Below are positions 54,118 through 62,499 of a stretch of DNA of 64,000 nucleotides, one piece after another. A program made the translations under genes and the position numbers. The notes under the pieces were generated by a model. The model did no database searches. It saw nothing but the letters and a program-made list of their open reading frames with translations, and was not told the DNA's origin. The DNA is from Flavobacterium caeni (GTDB lineage: Bacteria > Bacteroidota > Bacteroidia > Flavobacteriales > Flavobacteriaceae). Location of the stretch: the NCBI RefSeq assembly GCF_900101895.1, contig NZ_FMVF01000004.1, forward strand, positions 1-64,000, written 5' to 3'. Every line of letters begins with the position of its first letter. Within the stretch, counting starts at the first letter, position 1.

Positions 54118-54771
54118 ATGACTTTTTCAGAAGAAAATTACCTCAAGACCATTTACCACCTTACAACGCTTTTGGACGGCGAAGTGAGCACCAACGCCAT
54201 AGCCGAAAAGATGGAGACCAAGGCGTCGTCGGTGACCGACATGCTCAAGAAACTGGCCGAGAAGCAACTGATACACTACAAAAAATACCAAGGCGTTTCG
54301 CTCACGCCAAACGGATTGCTGGCCGCCAAGATGATTGTGCGCAAGCACCGGCTGTGGGAAGTGTTCCTGGTCGAGAAACTCGATTTTGCGTGGGATGAGG
54401 TGCACGAGATTGCCGAACAGCTCGAACACATCCAATCGGACCAGCTCATCAACCGGCTCGACGATTTTTTGGGCAACCCTACCGAAGACCCGCACGGCGA
54501 CCCGATTCCCGACGTGCACGGCCGCATCGTCAAGATCGACAAACAGTTGTTGTCTGAACTGCACGAGGGGCAAAGCGGGATTTGCGTGGGCGTCAAGGAT
54601 ACGTCGAGCGAATTCTTGCAATACCTCGACAAACAAGGCATCGCGCTTGGATCAAGGATAGACGTGTTGGTACGCGAAACGTTCGACCAGTCGTTGCGCA
54701 TCAAAGTGGGCGGCAAAGAACTCATGATTTCGAACAAGATCGCGGGCAACCTGTTCGTAAAACTTGTTTAA
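54118..54771 (+). CDS. DtxR/MntR-family metal-dependent regulator
   Basis: A 217-residue Fe/Mn-responsive repressor. The N-terminal winged helix (about 1-65, NYLKTIYHLTTLLDGEVSTNAIAEKMETKASSVTDMLKKL) has the iron-regulator HTH. The dimerisation/metal domain (about 66-140) includes HEIAEQLEHIQSDQLINRLDDFL and DPHGDPIPD with likely metal ligands (H, E, D). A C-terminal SH3-like FeoA-type domain (about 150-217) completes it. Placement between mntH and feo, and the palindrome at 51996, fit control of both. Confidence 0.92.
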   Translation: MTFSEENYLKTIYHLTTLLDGEVSTNAIAEKMETKASSVTDMLKKLAEKQLIHYKKYQGVSLTPNGLLAAKMIVRKHRLWEVFLVEKLDFAWDEVHEIAEQLEHIQSDQLINRLDDFLGNPTEDPHGDPIPDVHGRIVKIDKQLLSELHEGQSGICVGVKDTSSEFLQYLDKQGIALGSRIDVLVRETFDQSLRIKVGGKELMISNKIAGNLFVKLV

Positions 54772-54890
54772 CTACAGCCGCAATCGCCATTGCCGCAGTC
54801 CTTTTTCTTTTTGGATTTGAAAAAGAACTTGCGCACCAAAAAGAAAATGGCGGTCCCGAGTAACGCGTAGGCTATAATTTGCTGGATCAT
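54768..54890 (-). CDS. FeoB-associated small Cys-rich membrane protein
   Basis: A 40-residue single-TM peptide (MIQQIIAYALLGTAIFFLV) ending in a Cys-rich tail (KKDCGNGDCGCS). It corresponds to the FeoB-associated Cys-rich membrane proteins (FeoC-substitute type). Its ATG overlaps feoB's stop by four bases. The ORF extension upstream is rejected. It may help assemble or regulate FeoB, or bind iron/clusters. This has not been tested. Confidence 0.8.
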   Translation of the reverse strand: MIQQIIAYALLGTAIFFLVRKFFFKSKKKKDCGNGDCGCS

Positions 54891-56986
54891 GACAGGATTT
54901 GATAAGCGACGAGCGCGGCCAGATAGGCAATGAGGCTCATCGAGACGAATTGTACCGCGGGCCACTTCCATGAATTGGTTTCTTTTTTAACAATCGCAAG
55001 CGTACTGGCGCATTGCATCGCAAACGCGTAAAACAGCAGCAGCGATATGCCCGTGGCAAAATCGAATACTTTTTTGCCCGTATCGGCGTGTACCTCGGCG
55101 GCCATTTTTTGCTTGATCGGTTCTTCGCTTTCGGTGTCGCCGATGCTGTAAATCGTGGCCAGCGTACCGACGAACACTTCTCTCGCGGCAAACGACGTGA
55201 TGATCGCGATCCCGATTTTCCAATCGTAGCCCAGCGGCGCGATGGCGGGTTCGATCGCGTGGCCCATCAACCCGATGTAGGAGTTTTCGAGTTTGTGCGA
55301 AGCGATGTGCGTTTGCAGTTCTTCTTCGGAATATTCGGCATGCGCGGCGCGCTCCTTGACGATGGCTTCGGCGTTGTTGAAATGCTCGCCCGGCCCGTAC
55401 GAGGCCAGGAACCACAGGATGATCGAAATGGCCAGGATGATCTTGCCCGCGCCATAGACGAACGCCTTGGTTTTTTCGATCACATTGATCGCGACGTTCT
55501 TGGGCAGCGGCACTTTGTACGTAGGCATTTCGACCACAAAGAACGATTTGCCTTGCAGCTTGACGATTTTGTTGAGGATGTAGGCCGATAAAATCGCCAT
55601 CGCAAATCCGGCAAGGTACAGCCCCATCAAGGTAAGCCCTTGCAGGTTGAAGAACCCACCCACTTTTTGGTCGGGGATCACCAGTGCAATGATGATGGCA
55701 TACACGGGCAAACGCGCCGAACAGGTGGTAAACGGCGTGACCAAAATCGTGATGAGTCGTTCCTTCCAGCTTTCGATGTTGCGCGTGGCCATGATGGCCG
55801 GAATCGCACAGGCCGTACCCGAAATAAGCGGGACGACACTTTTGCCCGACAGCCCGAACCGGCGCATGATTTTGTCCATCAAAAACACCACGCGGCTCAT
55901 GTAACCGCTTTCTTCGAGGATCGAGATGAACAGGAACAAAAATGCGATTTGCGGGATAAAGATCACCACGCCGCCAATGCCCGGAATGATGCCCTCGGCG
56001 AGCAGGTCGGTGAGCATGCCCGGCGGCAAGTGTTCGGAAGTATAGGCCGCGAGCGATGCAAAACTTTCGTCGATGAAATCCATCGGGTAACTCGACCAGT
56101 CGAAAATCGATTGGAAAATCAACAGCAAAATAGCGGCGAAAATCACATAGCCCCACACTTTGTGCGTCAAGATGCGGTCTAGTTTGCCGCCCAGGCTCGT
56201 GGCTTTCGAGGCATCGATTTTTTGCCCCACCTTGAGCGTGTCGTTGATGAACTGGTAGCGTTTGATGGTTTCCTTTTGCTGCAAACGCTTGAGTTCGGCC
56301 ACCGACTTGGTGAACGCATTCGGAATTTGGTGCCGCTCCAAATGGCCAAAGTTGACGTCCTGCCCAATCACGAGCCACAGTTTGTATACGTCTTGGTTCG
56401 GGAACGCCTGACGCAATTGGTCAAAGTACGCGGGATCGATCGACGACGTATCGACACACGGCTGGGTCGAAAGCAACTTGTAATCGGCGATCAATTGTTT
56501 CAGCGTGTCGATGCCCGTGCCTTTGCGCGACGAAACCAACGCAATCTTGGTGTTGAGTTTGTCTTCGAGGTGCGCGATGTCGAGCGAGATGCCTTTGCGG
56601 TCCATGCGGTCGGCCATGTTGATGACCAGGATCGTCGGGATTTGGAGGTCCTTGATTTGCGTGAACAACAGCAGGTTGCGCTTGAGGTTTTCGACATCGG
56701 TCACCACGACGGCCACATCGGGAAACAGTTTGTCGTTTTTGTTGAGCAGCAATTCGACCACCACATTTTCGTCGATGGAACTCGCGTTGAGGCTGTACGT
56801 CCCCGGCAAATCGACGATGTTCGCGTGGTTGTGGCCGGGCAGTTTGCAGAACCCCACTTTTTTCTCGACGGTGATGCCCGGATAGTTGCCCACATGTTGG
56901 TTAAGCCCCGTCAAATGATTGAATACCGAAGTCTTTCCGACATTCGGATTCCCGATCAGCGCTACGTTGATGTTTTGGTTGCTCAT
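54887..56986 (-). CDS. feoB: Ferrous iron transporter FeoB
   Basis: A 699-residue inner-membrane Fe2+ transporter. The N-terminal GTPase (about 1-170) has G1 [12 protein letters not shown], G3 DLPGTYSL and G4 NMADRMD. The C-terminal part (about 265-699) has the two Gate domains ([24 protein letters not shown] and [30 protein letters not shown]-type motifs). Its stop overlaps the Cys-rich gene and its start overlaps feoA's stop, so all three form one unit. Confidence 0.95.
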   Translation of the reverse strand: [699 protein letters not shown]

Positions 56987-57219
56987 AGCGTTTGGATCGG
57001 TTCGACGGTAATATTTTTGGCCGTCTCTGTGCGGATGGCCAGGTGCGAACCATTGATGTCCAAATACAGCGGATCGCCGAGCGGCGCAACCTGCAACAAG
57101 ACCACTTCATTGCCCGGCAGGCAACCCATTTCGAGCAATTTGAGAGGGATGAGGTCGAGGTCGAAGTCGGCTATCGTGGCGCGTTGCCCTTTTTTGAGAT
57201 CGTGGATGGTGGTTCGCAA
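56983..57219 (-). CDS. feoA: Ferrous iron transport protein FeoA
   Basis: A 78-residue SH3-like cytosolic protein (TIHDLKKGQRATIADFDLD, LLEMGCLPGNEVVLLQVAPLGDPLYLDINGSHLAIR) needed with FeoB for Fe2+ uptake. It starts at TTG, with no nearby ATG. Its stop overlaps the feoB start by four bases. The -7 box at 57244 and a half-palindrome lie just upstream. Confidence 0.93.
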   Translation of the reverse strand: MRTTIHDLKKGQRATIADFDLDLIPLKLLEMGCLPGNEVVLLQVAPLGDPLYLDINGSHLAIRTETAKNITVEPIQTL

Positions 57220-57243
57220 CTTATTTAGAATGGATTTAAGTTA

Positions 57244-57251
57244 CAAAAGTA
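57244..57251 (-). promoter_or_regulatory. -7 box of the feo operon
   Basis: TACTTTTG on the minus strand, a perfect TAnnTTTG, 24 bp before the feoA start. A weak partial DtxR-like site (TTTAG at 57224, opposite half degenerate) lies between. Confidence 0.5.
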
Positions 57252-57331
57252 AGGATATTAAGTGTAAAGTCGAACAGAAAATTGGAACGCGATCAAATGC
57301 GGTCAAAGCGACATTGTAAAGCGCACGTTTT

Positions 57332-57440
57332 TTAAAGTTGTTACAAATTTTCTGTTACAAATATTTTGTAACAAGAATTTTGTAACAGAAAGTGTGATAA
57401 AATTGCTGTGATAAATTTTTTATCACAAAAATTTTATCAC
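57332..57440. repeat. Cluster of perfect AT-rich palindromes
   Basis: GTTACAAA-tat-TTTGTAAC followed by GTGATAAA-tt-TTTATCAC, each with neighbouring half-copies (GTTACAAAATT, TTTTATCAC). They lie between the feo promoter and the structured RNA-like sequence, perhaps as terminator-like hairpins or a binding site. Confidence 0.55.
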
Positions 57441-57442
57441 AA

Positions 57443-57862
57443 GGTCAGCATGGTTGAATGTAGCAACGCGATGCAGAAAGACGCTGACTTGGCAAGACAA
57501 AGAATGAAGGTCAAGCCAAACGGAAACACGTTGACAAGGCCCGTCTAAAAAAGGAATAAATTATAGGAGTAAACCAAGCGTAGATGCCATGGCGTCCTCT
57601 CCGGTCGATACTTATCACGAATGTTGTGGGTTAGAAGAACGGGCGCGGTACGACGTCGAGCGGCCCCGATTTTCTCAAAACGAAAGATCTTTAGGTGAAC
57701 AGTTTTACCCGTTTAAAATCTACAGATTTTTACTTCGTACAGTTCGCCCTGTGGGCTCGGGTCTACCACACGACGTGAAATTTTTTCGGTAACTTTCACT
57801 CGGGGCGGGGACCAGGGGTTCCCCTTGGTCAACATCGACCGAAGGTCTAAAAGCACACGATC
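57443..57862 (+). ncRNA. Structured RNA-like sequence, possible 5' fragment of a group II intron
   Basis: A dense set of helices is visible: GTCAGC/GCTGAC (57444 to 57488), GTCAA-gcca-AACG-gaaaca-CGTT-GAC, GGTGAAC/GTTCGCC with AAAATC/GATTTT inside, GACCAGGGG/CCCCTTGGTC, and GACC-gaa-GGTC. The wording resembles Bacteroidota group II intron domain I. No reverse transcriptase and no recognisable domain V were found before the next gene, so it would be a remnant. A different structured RNA is possible. Confidence 0.4.
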
Positions 57863-57869
57863 AAACGCG

Positions 57870-58541
57870 TCAATCCGCCTGCGTCGAAAGCCACTCAATA
57901 TCGGCTATCAAACGTTGGATGTCTTCAGGATTCGTACCGTCGTAAAACCCACGTACGCGCCGCTTGGTATCGACAAGCACAAAATTCTCGGTGTGCACCA
58001 TGTCATACAATTCGTCGGGTGCGCCCAGCTTGACGGCCAGGTACGACTGCCGCGCCATACGGTAAATGTCTTTTTTGTCGCCGGTGACTAAATTCCACTT
58101 GGCATCGATCACGTGGTGTTTCTGGGCATAGGCCTTGAGCACCGGTACGCTGTCGATTTCGGGCGTGACCGTATGCGAAAGCAACATCACTTTTGGGTTG
58201 TTGGCGATGGCGTTCTGCACGACTTCGAGGTTGGCGGTCATCTTTGGGCAAATCGAGCCGCAGGTCGTAAAGAAAAAGTCGGCCACATAAATCTTGCCTT
58301 CGTAATCTTTTTGGGTCACGGTTTTGCCGTTTTGGTTGGTGAACGCAAAATCGGCGATGGCGTGAAAACGTGCCTTGTGTTGCACCGTACTGTCGACGAG
58401 TTCGGGATTCACATCGGCAGGCGTAAAAATAGGCAACGTCTTTTTGGGTTTGAGCGCCCCATAGAAAAGGAAAATCGCGATGCCCGAAACAACCAACATC
58501 GTCAAAAGGAAAATACGGTATTTCTTCAAGTAGTTGCGCAT
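57870..58541 (-). CDS. SCO1/SenC-family copper chaperone
   Basis: A 223-residue thioredoxin-fold protein anchored by an N-terminal TM helix (about 10-30). Copper ligands are in TTCGSICPKMT (C-x3-C-P) and the distal His near MVHTENFVLVD. It delivers copper for cytochrome c oxidase assembly. It is divergent from the M13 peptidase gene. Its stop abuts the structured RNA-like sequence. Confidence 0.93.
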   Translation of the reverse strand: MRNYLKKYRIFLLTMLVVSGIAIFLFYGALKPKKTLPIFTPADVNPELVDSTVQHKARFHAIADFAFTNQNGKTVTQKDYEGKIYVADFFFTTCGSICPKMTANLEVVQNAIANNPKVMLLSHTVTPEIDSVPVLKAYAQKHHVIDAKWNLVTGDKKDIYRMARQSYLAVKLGAPDELYDMVHTENFVLVDTKRRVRGFYDGTNPEDIQRLIADIEWLSTQAD

Positions 58542-58556
58542 CGGTTAATTTTGCGG

Positions 58557-58588
58557 CAAAAATACGAAAAACACCGCGTTTGCCTAAA
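58557..58588 (-). promoter_or_regulatory. Promoter of the SCO1 gene
   Basis: On the minus strand TTTA, a 20-bp spacer, then TATTTTTG: -33-like plus a perfect TAnnTTTG, 15 bp before the ATG. Confidence 0.5.
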
Positions 58589-58671
58589 GGATTAACAGAT
58601 TGTTATCGCCAAAAATTAGCCGATCTTTCGAAGCAATTCGGTATTTTTACGACCCTAATCCAACCGCAACA

Positions 58672-60714
58672 ATGAAAAAAATATGCAAAGCCGCGTGCCT
58701 GATTGCGTTTCCCGCGATGGTGGCCACGGCACAAGCCACAAAAGAACCGGGCATCAACAAAGCCTACATGGATTTGAAGACCCAACCCAACCAGGATTTT
58801 TACCGTTTCGTCAACGGGACTTGGCTCGACCAAACCACCATTCCCGCCGACCGCACACGCTGGGGAAGCGCCGATGAGCTGCGTCAAAAAACCGACCGCG
58901 ACGTGCTCGACATCCTGAGCGAGGCCTCGAAGAATCCAAAATACAAATCCAACACCGACCAAGGCAAGGCGGTAAACCTCTACCAATCGATCATGGATAC
59001 GGTGGCGCGCAACAAGCAAGGGCTCAAGCCGCTGCAATCAAAACTCGCCAAGATCAATGCGGTCAAGAACGTACAGGATTTGCAAAAGCTGCTTGCCGAA
59101 GAAGAAGTCTACGGCGGTATCGGGTTCTTTGGTTTCGGTATCGGCGCCGATGAAAAGAACAGCAACCGCTACGTCGTCGAACTAGGCCCCGGCCGTTTGG
59201 GCTTGCCCGACCGCGATTACTATGTTTCCGAAGACAAGGATCCCAAGGAAAAACGCGAGAAATACCGGTTGCATTTGGCCAAGATGATGCAAAAGTTGGG
59301 CGAAACCCCGGCCGATGCACAAACGCATGCCGACCAAATTCTCGCCTTCGAAACCGCGCTGGCCACGCCGCGCCTGACAAGGGTCGAACGCCGCGACAGC
59401 CGCAACACCTACAATCCGATGTCGGTGGCCGATTTACAGAAACTCACGCCATCGATCAACTGGAACGCCTATTTTGCAGCCAACGGACTGGCCAAACTCG
59501 ACTCGCTGATCGTGACCCAACCCAAGTACATGACCGCGCTCGAGGGCATCTTCAAGGAGAACAAAGTCGATGCCTGGAAAGCCTACATGCGATGGAACGT
59601 GCTCAACGGTGCCGCATCGCAACTCTCGACCGATATCGAGACGGCCAATTGGGAATTCTACGGCAAGACGCTCACGGGCGCGCTCAAGCAACGGGCCCGC
59701 GAAGAGCGCGCGTTGCAAACCATCAACGGTACGGTGGGCGAGGCGCTCGGCAAGTTGTACGTCGAAAAGAAATTCCCTGCCGAAGCCAAAGCCAAGGCCG
59801 AGGCCATGATCAAAAATGTGTTCCGCGCTTTCGAGCACCGCATCGAGAACCTCGCCTGGATGTCGCCCGAAACCAAGAAGAGCGCCATCGAAAAAATCCG
59901 CAAATCGCGCATCAAGATCGGCTATCCCGACAAATGGAAAGACTATTCGGCGCTCACCATCAAACGCCCGTCAGAAGGCGGCAATTTGTACGACAACATG
60001 CGCGCGGTGGCCAAGTGGCGTTCGGACGAACAACTCAACGATTTGCCCAAACCCGTAGACAAAGACCGTTGGTACATGTCGCCGCAGGTGGTCAACGCCT
60101 ACTACAATGCGTCGTTCAACGAGATCGTATTCCCGGCCGCCATCCTGCAACCGCCTTACTACAACTACCAGGCCGACGAGGCGGTCAATTATGGCGCCAT
60201 TGGCGGGGTAATCGGGCACGAAATCTCGCATGGGTTTGACGATTCGGGTTCGCGTTACAATGCCGAAGGCAACCTGTTCGACTGGTGGACCGAAGAAGAT
60301 TTGAAACAATTCACGGCGCTTACCGGCGCGCTCGCCGACCAGTACAGCGCGTTGCAGCCGTTGCCGGGTATTTTTGTCGACGGCAAGTTTACGTTGGGTG
60401 AAAACATCGGCGACTTGGGCGGCATCAACGCGGCCTATGACGGATTGCAGCTGTACCTTAAGGAAAATGGCCGTCCGGCGCTCATCGACGGGTTTACGCC
60501 CGAACAGCGTTTCTTTATTTCATGGGCCACGATGTGGCGCAGCAAGATGCGCGACGAAGCGATCAAGAACCAGGTCAAGACCGACCCACATTCACCGGGC
60601 ATGTACCGCGGCTATGTGCCGTTGCAAAACGTCGATGCGTTTTACGATGCGTTCCAGATCAAACCCGGCGACGGGATGTACCTGGCGCCCGAAAAGCGCG
60701 TCAAGATATGGTAA
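58672..60714 (+). CDS. M13-family metallopeptidase (neprilysin/PepO-like)
   Basis: A 680-residue zinc peptidase with a signal peptide (KKICKAACLIAFPAMVATAQA). The zinc motif H-E-x-x-H is in GGVIGHEISHGFDDSGS (about 518), the third ligand Glu is in ENIGDLGGINAAYDG, and the substrate Asn-Ala-Tyr appears in NAYYNASFNEIVFPAAILQPP. The N-terminal domain (about 25-260) contains DFYRFVNGTWLDQT. It is exported, probably cleaving peptides in the periplasm or medium. The ATG with the signal peptide is preferred over an upstream start. A strong terminator follows. Confidence 0.94.
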   Translation: MKKICKAACLIAFPAMVATAQATKEPGINKAYMDLKTQPNQDFYRFVNGTWLDQTTIPADRTRWGSADELRQKTDRDVLDILSEASKNPKYKSNTDQGKAVNLYQSIMDTVARNKQGLKPLQSKLAKINAVKNVQDLQKLLAEEEVYGGIGFFGFGIGADEKNSNRYVVELGPGRLGLPDRDYYVSEDKDPKEKREKYRLHLAKMMQKLGETPADAQTHADQILAFETALATPRLTRVERRDSRNTYNPMSVADLQKLTPSINWNAYFAANGLAKLDSLIVTQPKYMTALEGIFKENKVDAWKAYMRWNVLNGAASQLSTDIETANWEFYGKTLTGALKQRAREERALQTINGTVGEALGKLYVEKKFPAEAKAKAEAMIKNVFRAFEHRIENLAWMSPETKKSAIEKIRKSRIKIGYPDKWKDYSALTIKRPSEGGNLYDNMRAVAKWRSDEQLNDLPKPVDKDRWYMSPQVVNAYYNASFNEIVFPAAILQPPYYNYQADEAVNYGAIGGVIGHEISHGFDDSGSRYNAEGNLFDWWTEEDLKQFTALTGALADQYSALQPLPGIFVDGKFTLGENIGDLGGINAAYDGLQLYLKENGRPALIDGFTPEQRFFISWATMWRSKMRDEAIKNQVKTDPHSPGMYRGYVPLQNVDAFYDAFQIKPGDGMYLAPEKRVKIW

Positions 60715-60718
60715 TTAC

Positions 60719-60748
60719 AAACGTCCGGGAAACCGGACGTTTTTTTTG
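60719..60748 (+). terminator. Intrinsic terminator of the M13 peptidase gene
   Basis: AAACGTCCGG pairs perfectly with CCGGACGTTT around four bases, followed by more T. Confidence 0.9.
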
Positions 60749-60782
60749 AAAGTAATGTCCTAGAATAATGTGTAATTCGATT

Positions 60783-60887
60783 TTACCGCAAAGAACACAA
60801 AGTCTTCAATAAGCGAAAAGAATTTAAGTTCGCAAAGCTTAATTTCCTTAAGGAAATCTTTGGGTGCTTTGCGTCTTTGTGGTTAAT
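60783..60887. repeat. CGCAAAG inverted element, copy 4 (gene-less)
   Basis: Left end TTTACCGCAAAGAACACAAAG, right end CTTTGCGTCTTTGTGGTTAA, with a perfect 14-bp palindrome TTTCCTTAAGGAAA (60843-60856) inside. The ends correspond to those flanking the GxxExxY gene, but no gene is inside. Confidence 0.7.
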
Positions 60888-60935
60888 TTTTTTCTTACAC
60901 ACTATTTTAGGACAATACTTTTTTGAAAAAGGTTT

Positions 60936-61559
60936 TTAGTTCAGGCGCGGGTCTTTGGGCCTGACTTTCGGGATCAGCGAGGCCGACGAGAAAACGATGA
61001 TCTGCAGTACGATCAGGATCAGGATGATGATCGCAAACGCAAACTGCGACGAGGCTTTGATGTTGGCATACTGCGATTCGACGTGTTTCATGATCGATTT
61101 GGATTCGACCAATTGGATTTGGGCCAATTCATCGAGCCGACGCAAAGCATGGTCGGTATAAACGGCAGCCGTGTTGTCGTTTTTGGGCAACGCTTTTTCG
61201 AAATCGCGCACACAATCGATCAGCGCCATCGCGGTCGATAGTTCCTTGGGCGTCAGTTTTGTTTTGCGGTACACGCCGTAGGTTTGGTGAAAGTCGGCGA
61301 GTTGCGTTTGCACCGATTCAGATTTTGAAACCGGATTCGGGTTGCCCGTCAATGTTTCCCTGATGCGGTAGACGTTGCGCGTCATCTTCAGGATGTAGTC
61401 GTCGGCAATGAGCCGGTCTTCGTACAGCGTCGAGATCGCGTCCTTGACGTTTTGTGCGTGCGTCCTTTCGAGGTAGTTGTTCAACAACACCAGCAAGCAA
61501 AGCCCGAGCAGTACCGCCGAGGCCATAAGTTTGTTCTTGATTCCGTAGGCCCATTTCAT
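60936..61559 (-). CDS. Membrane protein with MCP-type four-helix-bundle domain
   Basis: A 207-residue protein with an N-terminal TM (about 12-28), a helical extracytoplasmic region (about 30-180, QNVKDAISTLYEDRLIADDYILKMTRNVYRIRETLTG) typical of 4HB_MCP sensor domains, and a C-terminal TM (about 176-196) with a short tail. No methyl-accepting or kinase output domain is present. Function unknown. It lies upstream of the CDF transporter gene on the same strand. Confidence 0.72.
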   Translation of the reverse strand: MKWAYGIKNKLMASAVLLGLCLLVLLNNYLERTHAQNVKDAISTLYEDRLIADDYILKMTRNVYRIRETLTGNPNPVSKSESVQTQLADFHQTYGVYRKTKLTPKELSTAMALIDCVRDFEKALPKNDNTAAVYTDHALRRLDELAQIQLVESKSIMKHVESQYANIKASSQFAFAIIILILIVLQIIVFSSASLIPKVRPKDPRLN

Positions 61560-61613
61560 GTTAATCGTTTTTAGGTTCGTATTGCTGAAAAAGGGGTTGG
61601 TCGATTTGTGCCG

Positions 61614-62486
61614 CTAAAGATCATCGGGTTCAATGTGGATCAGCACATCGGCAATCTCGGGTATTTCTAATTGCAAGGCGTCTTTTACGCGGTGCGCGAT
61701 GTCGTGCCCTTCGGCCACGGTGATTTGCCCGTTGACCGTCAGGTGCAAATCGACAAAATAGGTCATGCCCGTCTTGCGCACATGGCATTTTTCGGTATCG
61801 ATGACGCCCTTGACCGTGGCGGCAATTTGACGGATACGCACAATCATATCGTCGTACAAATGTTCGTCGAGTATTTCGCCCAATGCCGGCCTGAAGATGA
61901 GCCACGCGTTGTAGACGATGACGGACGAGGCGAGCAGTGCGGCCCAATCGTCGGCGGTTTCGTAACCCGGCCCCATAAAAATGGCAATCGAAATGCCAAT
62001 AAAAGCAAGTGCCGAGGTAATCGCATCGCTACGGTGGTGCCAGGCATCGGCCTTGAGCGAAGAGCTGTTGGTCTCGTCACTTTTCTTGGATACGAAGCGG
62101 TAAAACACTTCCTTGATGACCACAATCGCGGCCAATACATACAGCGTAAACGTCTCGGGCACTTTGTGTGGCGTGCGGATGTGTTCGATGCTTTCGTAGG
62201 CGATCACCGTGGCCGAAACAACCAGGAATCCAACAACGGCAAAGGTCACAAGCGCCTCGGCCTTGCCATGCCCGTACGGATGGTTTTCATCGGCGGGGCG
62301 CGACGAATACTTGAGTCCCAAGAGTACCAGGAAAGACGAAAAAACATCCCCCGCCGATTCGATCGCATCGGCAATGAGCGCATAAGAGTTGCCAAAATAG
62401 CCCGCGACGAATTTGCACAAGGCCAGCAACACATTCCCGAGAATGCTCCAATAGGTCGTGCCGATGGCGGTTTGTTTGTTGCTCAT
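61614..62486 (-). CDS. Cation diffusion facilitator family transporter
   Basis: A 290-residue CDF exporter of divalent metals. Six TM segments are visible. The transport-site motif D-x-x-x-D is in LIADAIESAGDVFSS and the second in HHRSDAITSALAFIG (H/D-x-x-x-D). The C-terminal cytoplasmic domain (about 205-290) includes VDLHLTVNGQITVAEGHDIAHRVKDAL with metal-binding His. It fits Zn/Fe/Mn efflux. It is followed by an epimerase-like gene. Confidence 0.93.
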   Translation of the reverse strand: MSNKQTAIGTTYWSILGNVLLALCKFVAGYFGNSYALIADAIESAGDVFSSFLVLLGLKYSSRPADENHPYGHGKAEALVTFAVVGFLVVSATVIAYESIEHIRTPHKVPETFTLYVLAAIVVIKEVFYRFVSKKSDETNSSSLKADAWHHRSDAITSALAFIGISIAIFMGPGYETADDWAALLASSVIVYNAWLIFRPALGEILDEHLYDDMIVRIRQIAATVKGVIDTEKCHVRKTGMTYFVDLHLTVNGQITVAEGHDIAHRVKDALQLEIPEIADVLIHIEPDDL

Positions 62487-62499
62487 AAAACAAAGGTAT

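Larger units (their letters stand above)
57220..57869. other. 650-bp gene-free interval before feoA and after the SCO1 gene
   Basis: Holds the feo promoter (57244), palindromes (57330-57440), and the structured intron-like sequence (57443-57862). A 67-codon frame at 57589 overlaps the structure and lacks any protein-like signature. Confidence 0.75.

Noticed and set aside
57589..57792. 67-codon frame in the structured interval
   Set aside because: It lies within overlapping RNA helices, with no signal, domain or ribosome-site support.
57443..57862. RNase P RNA, tmRNA or SRP RNA
   Set aside because: None of the hallmark conserved segments of these RNAs is present on either strand.
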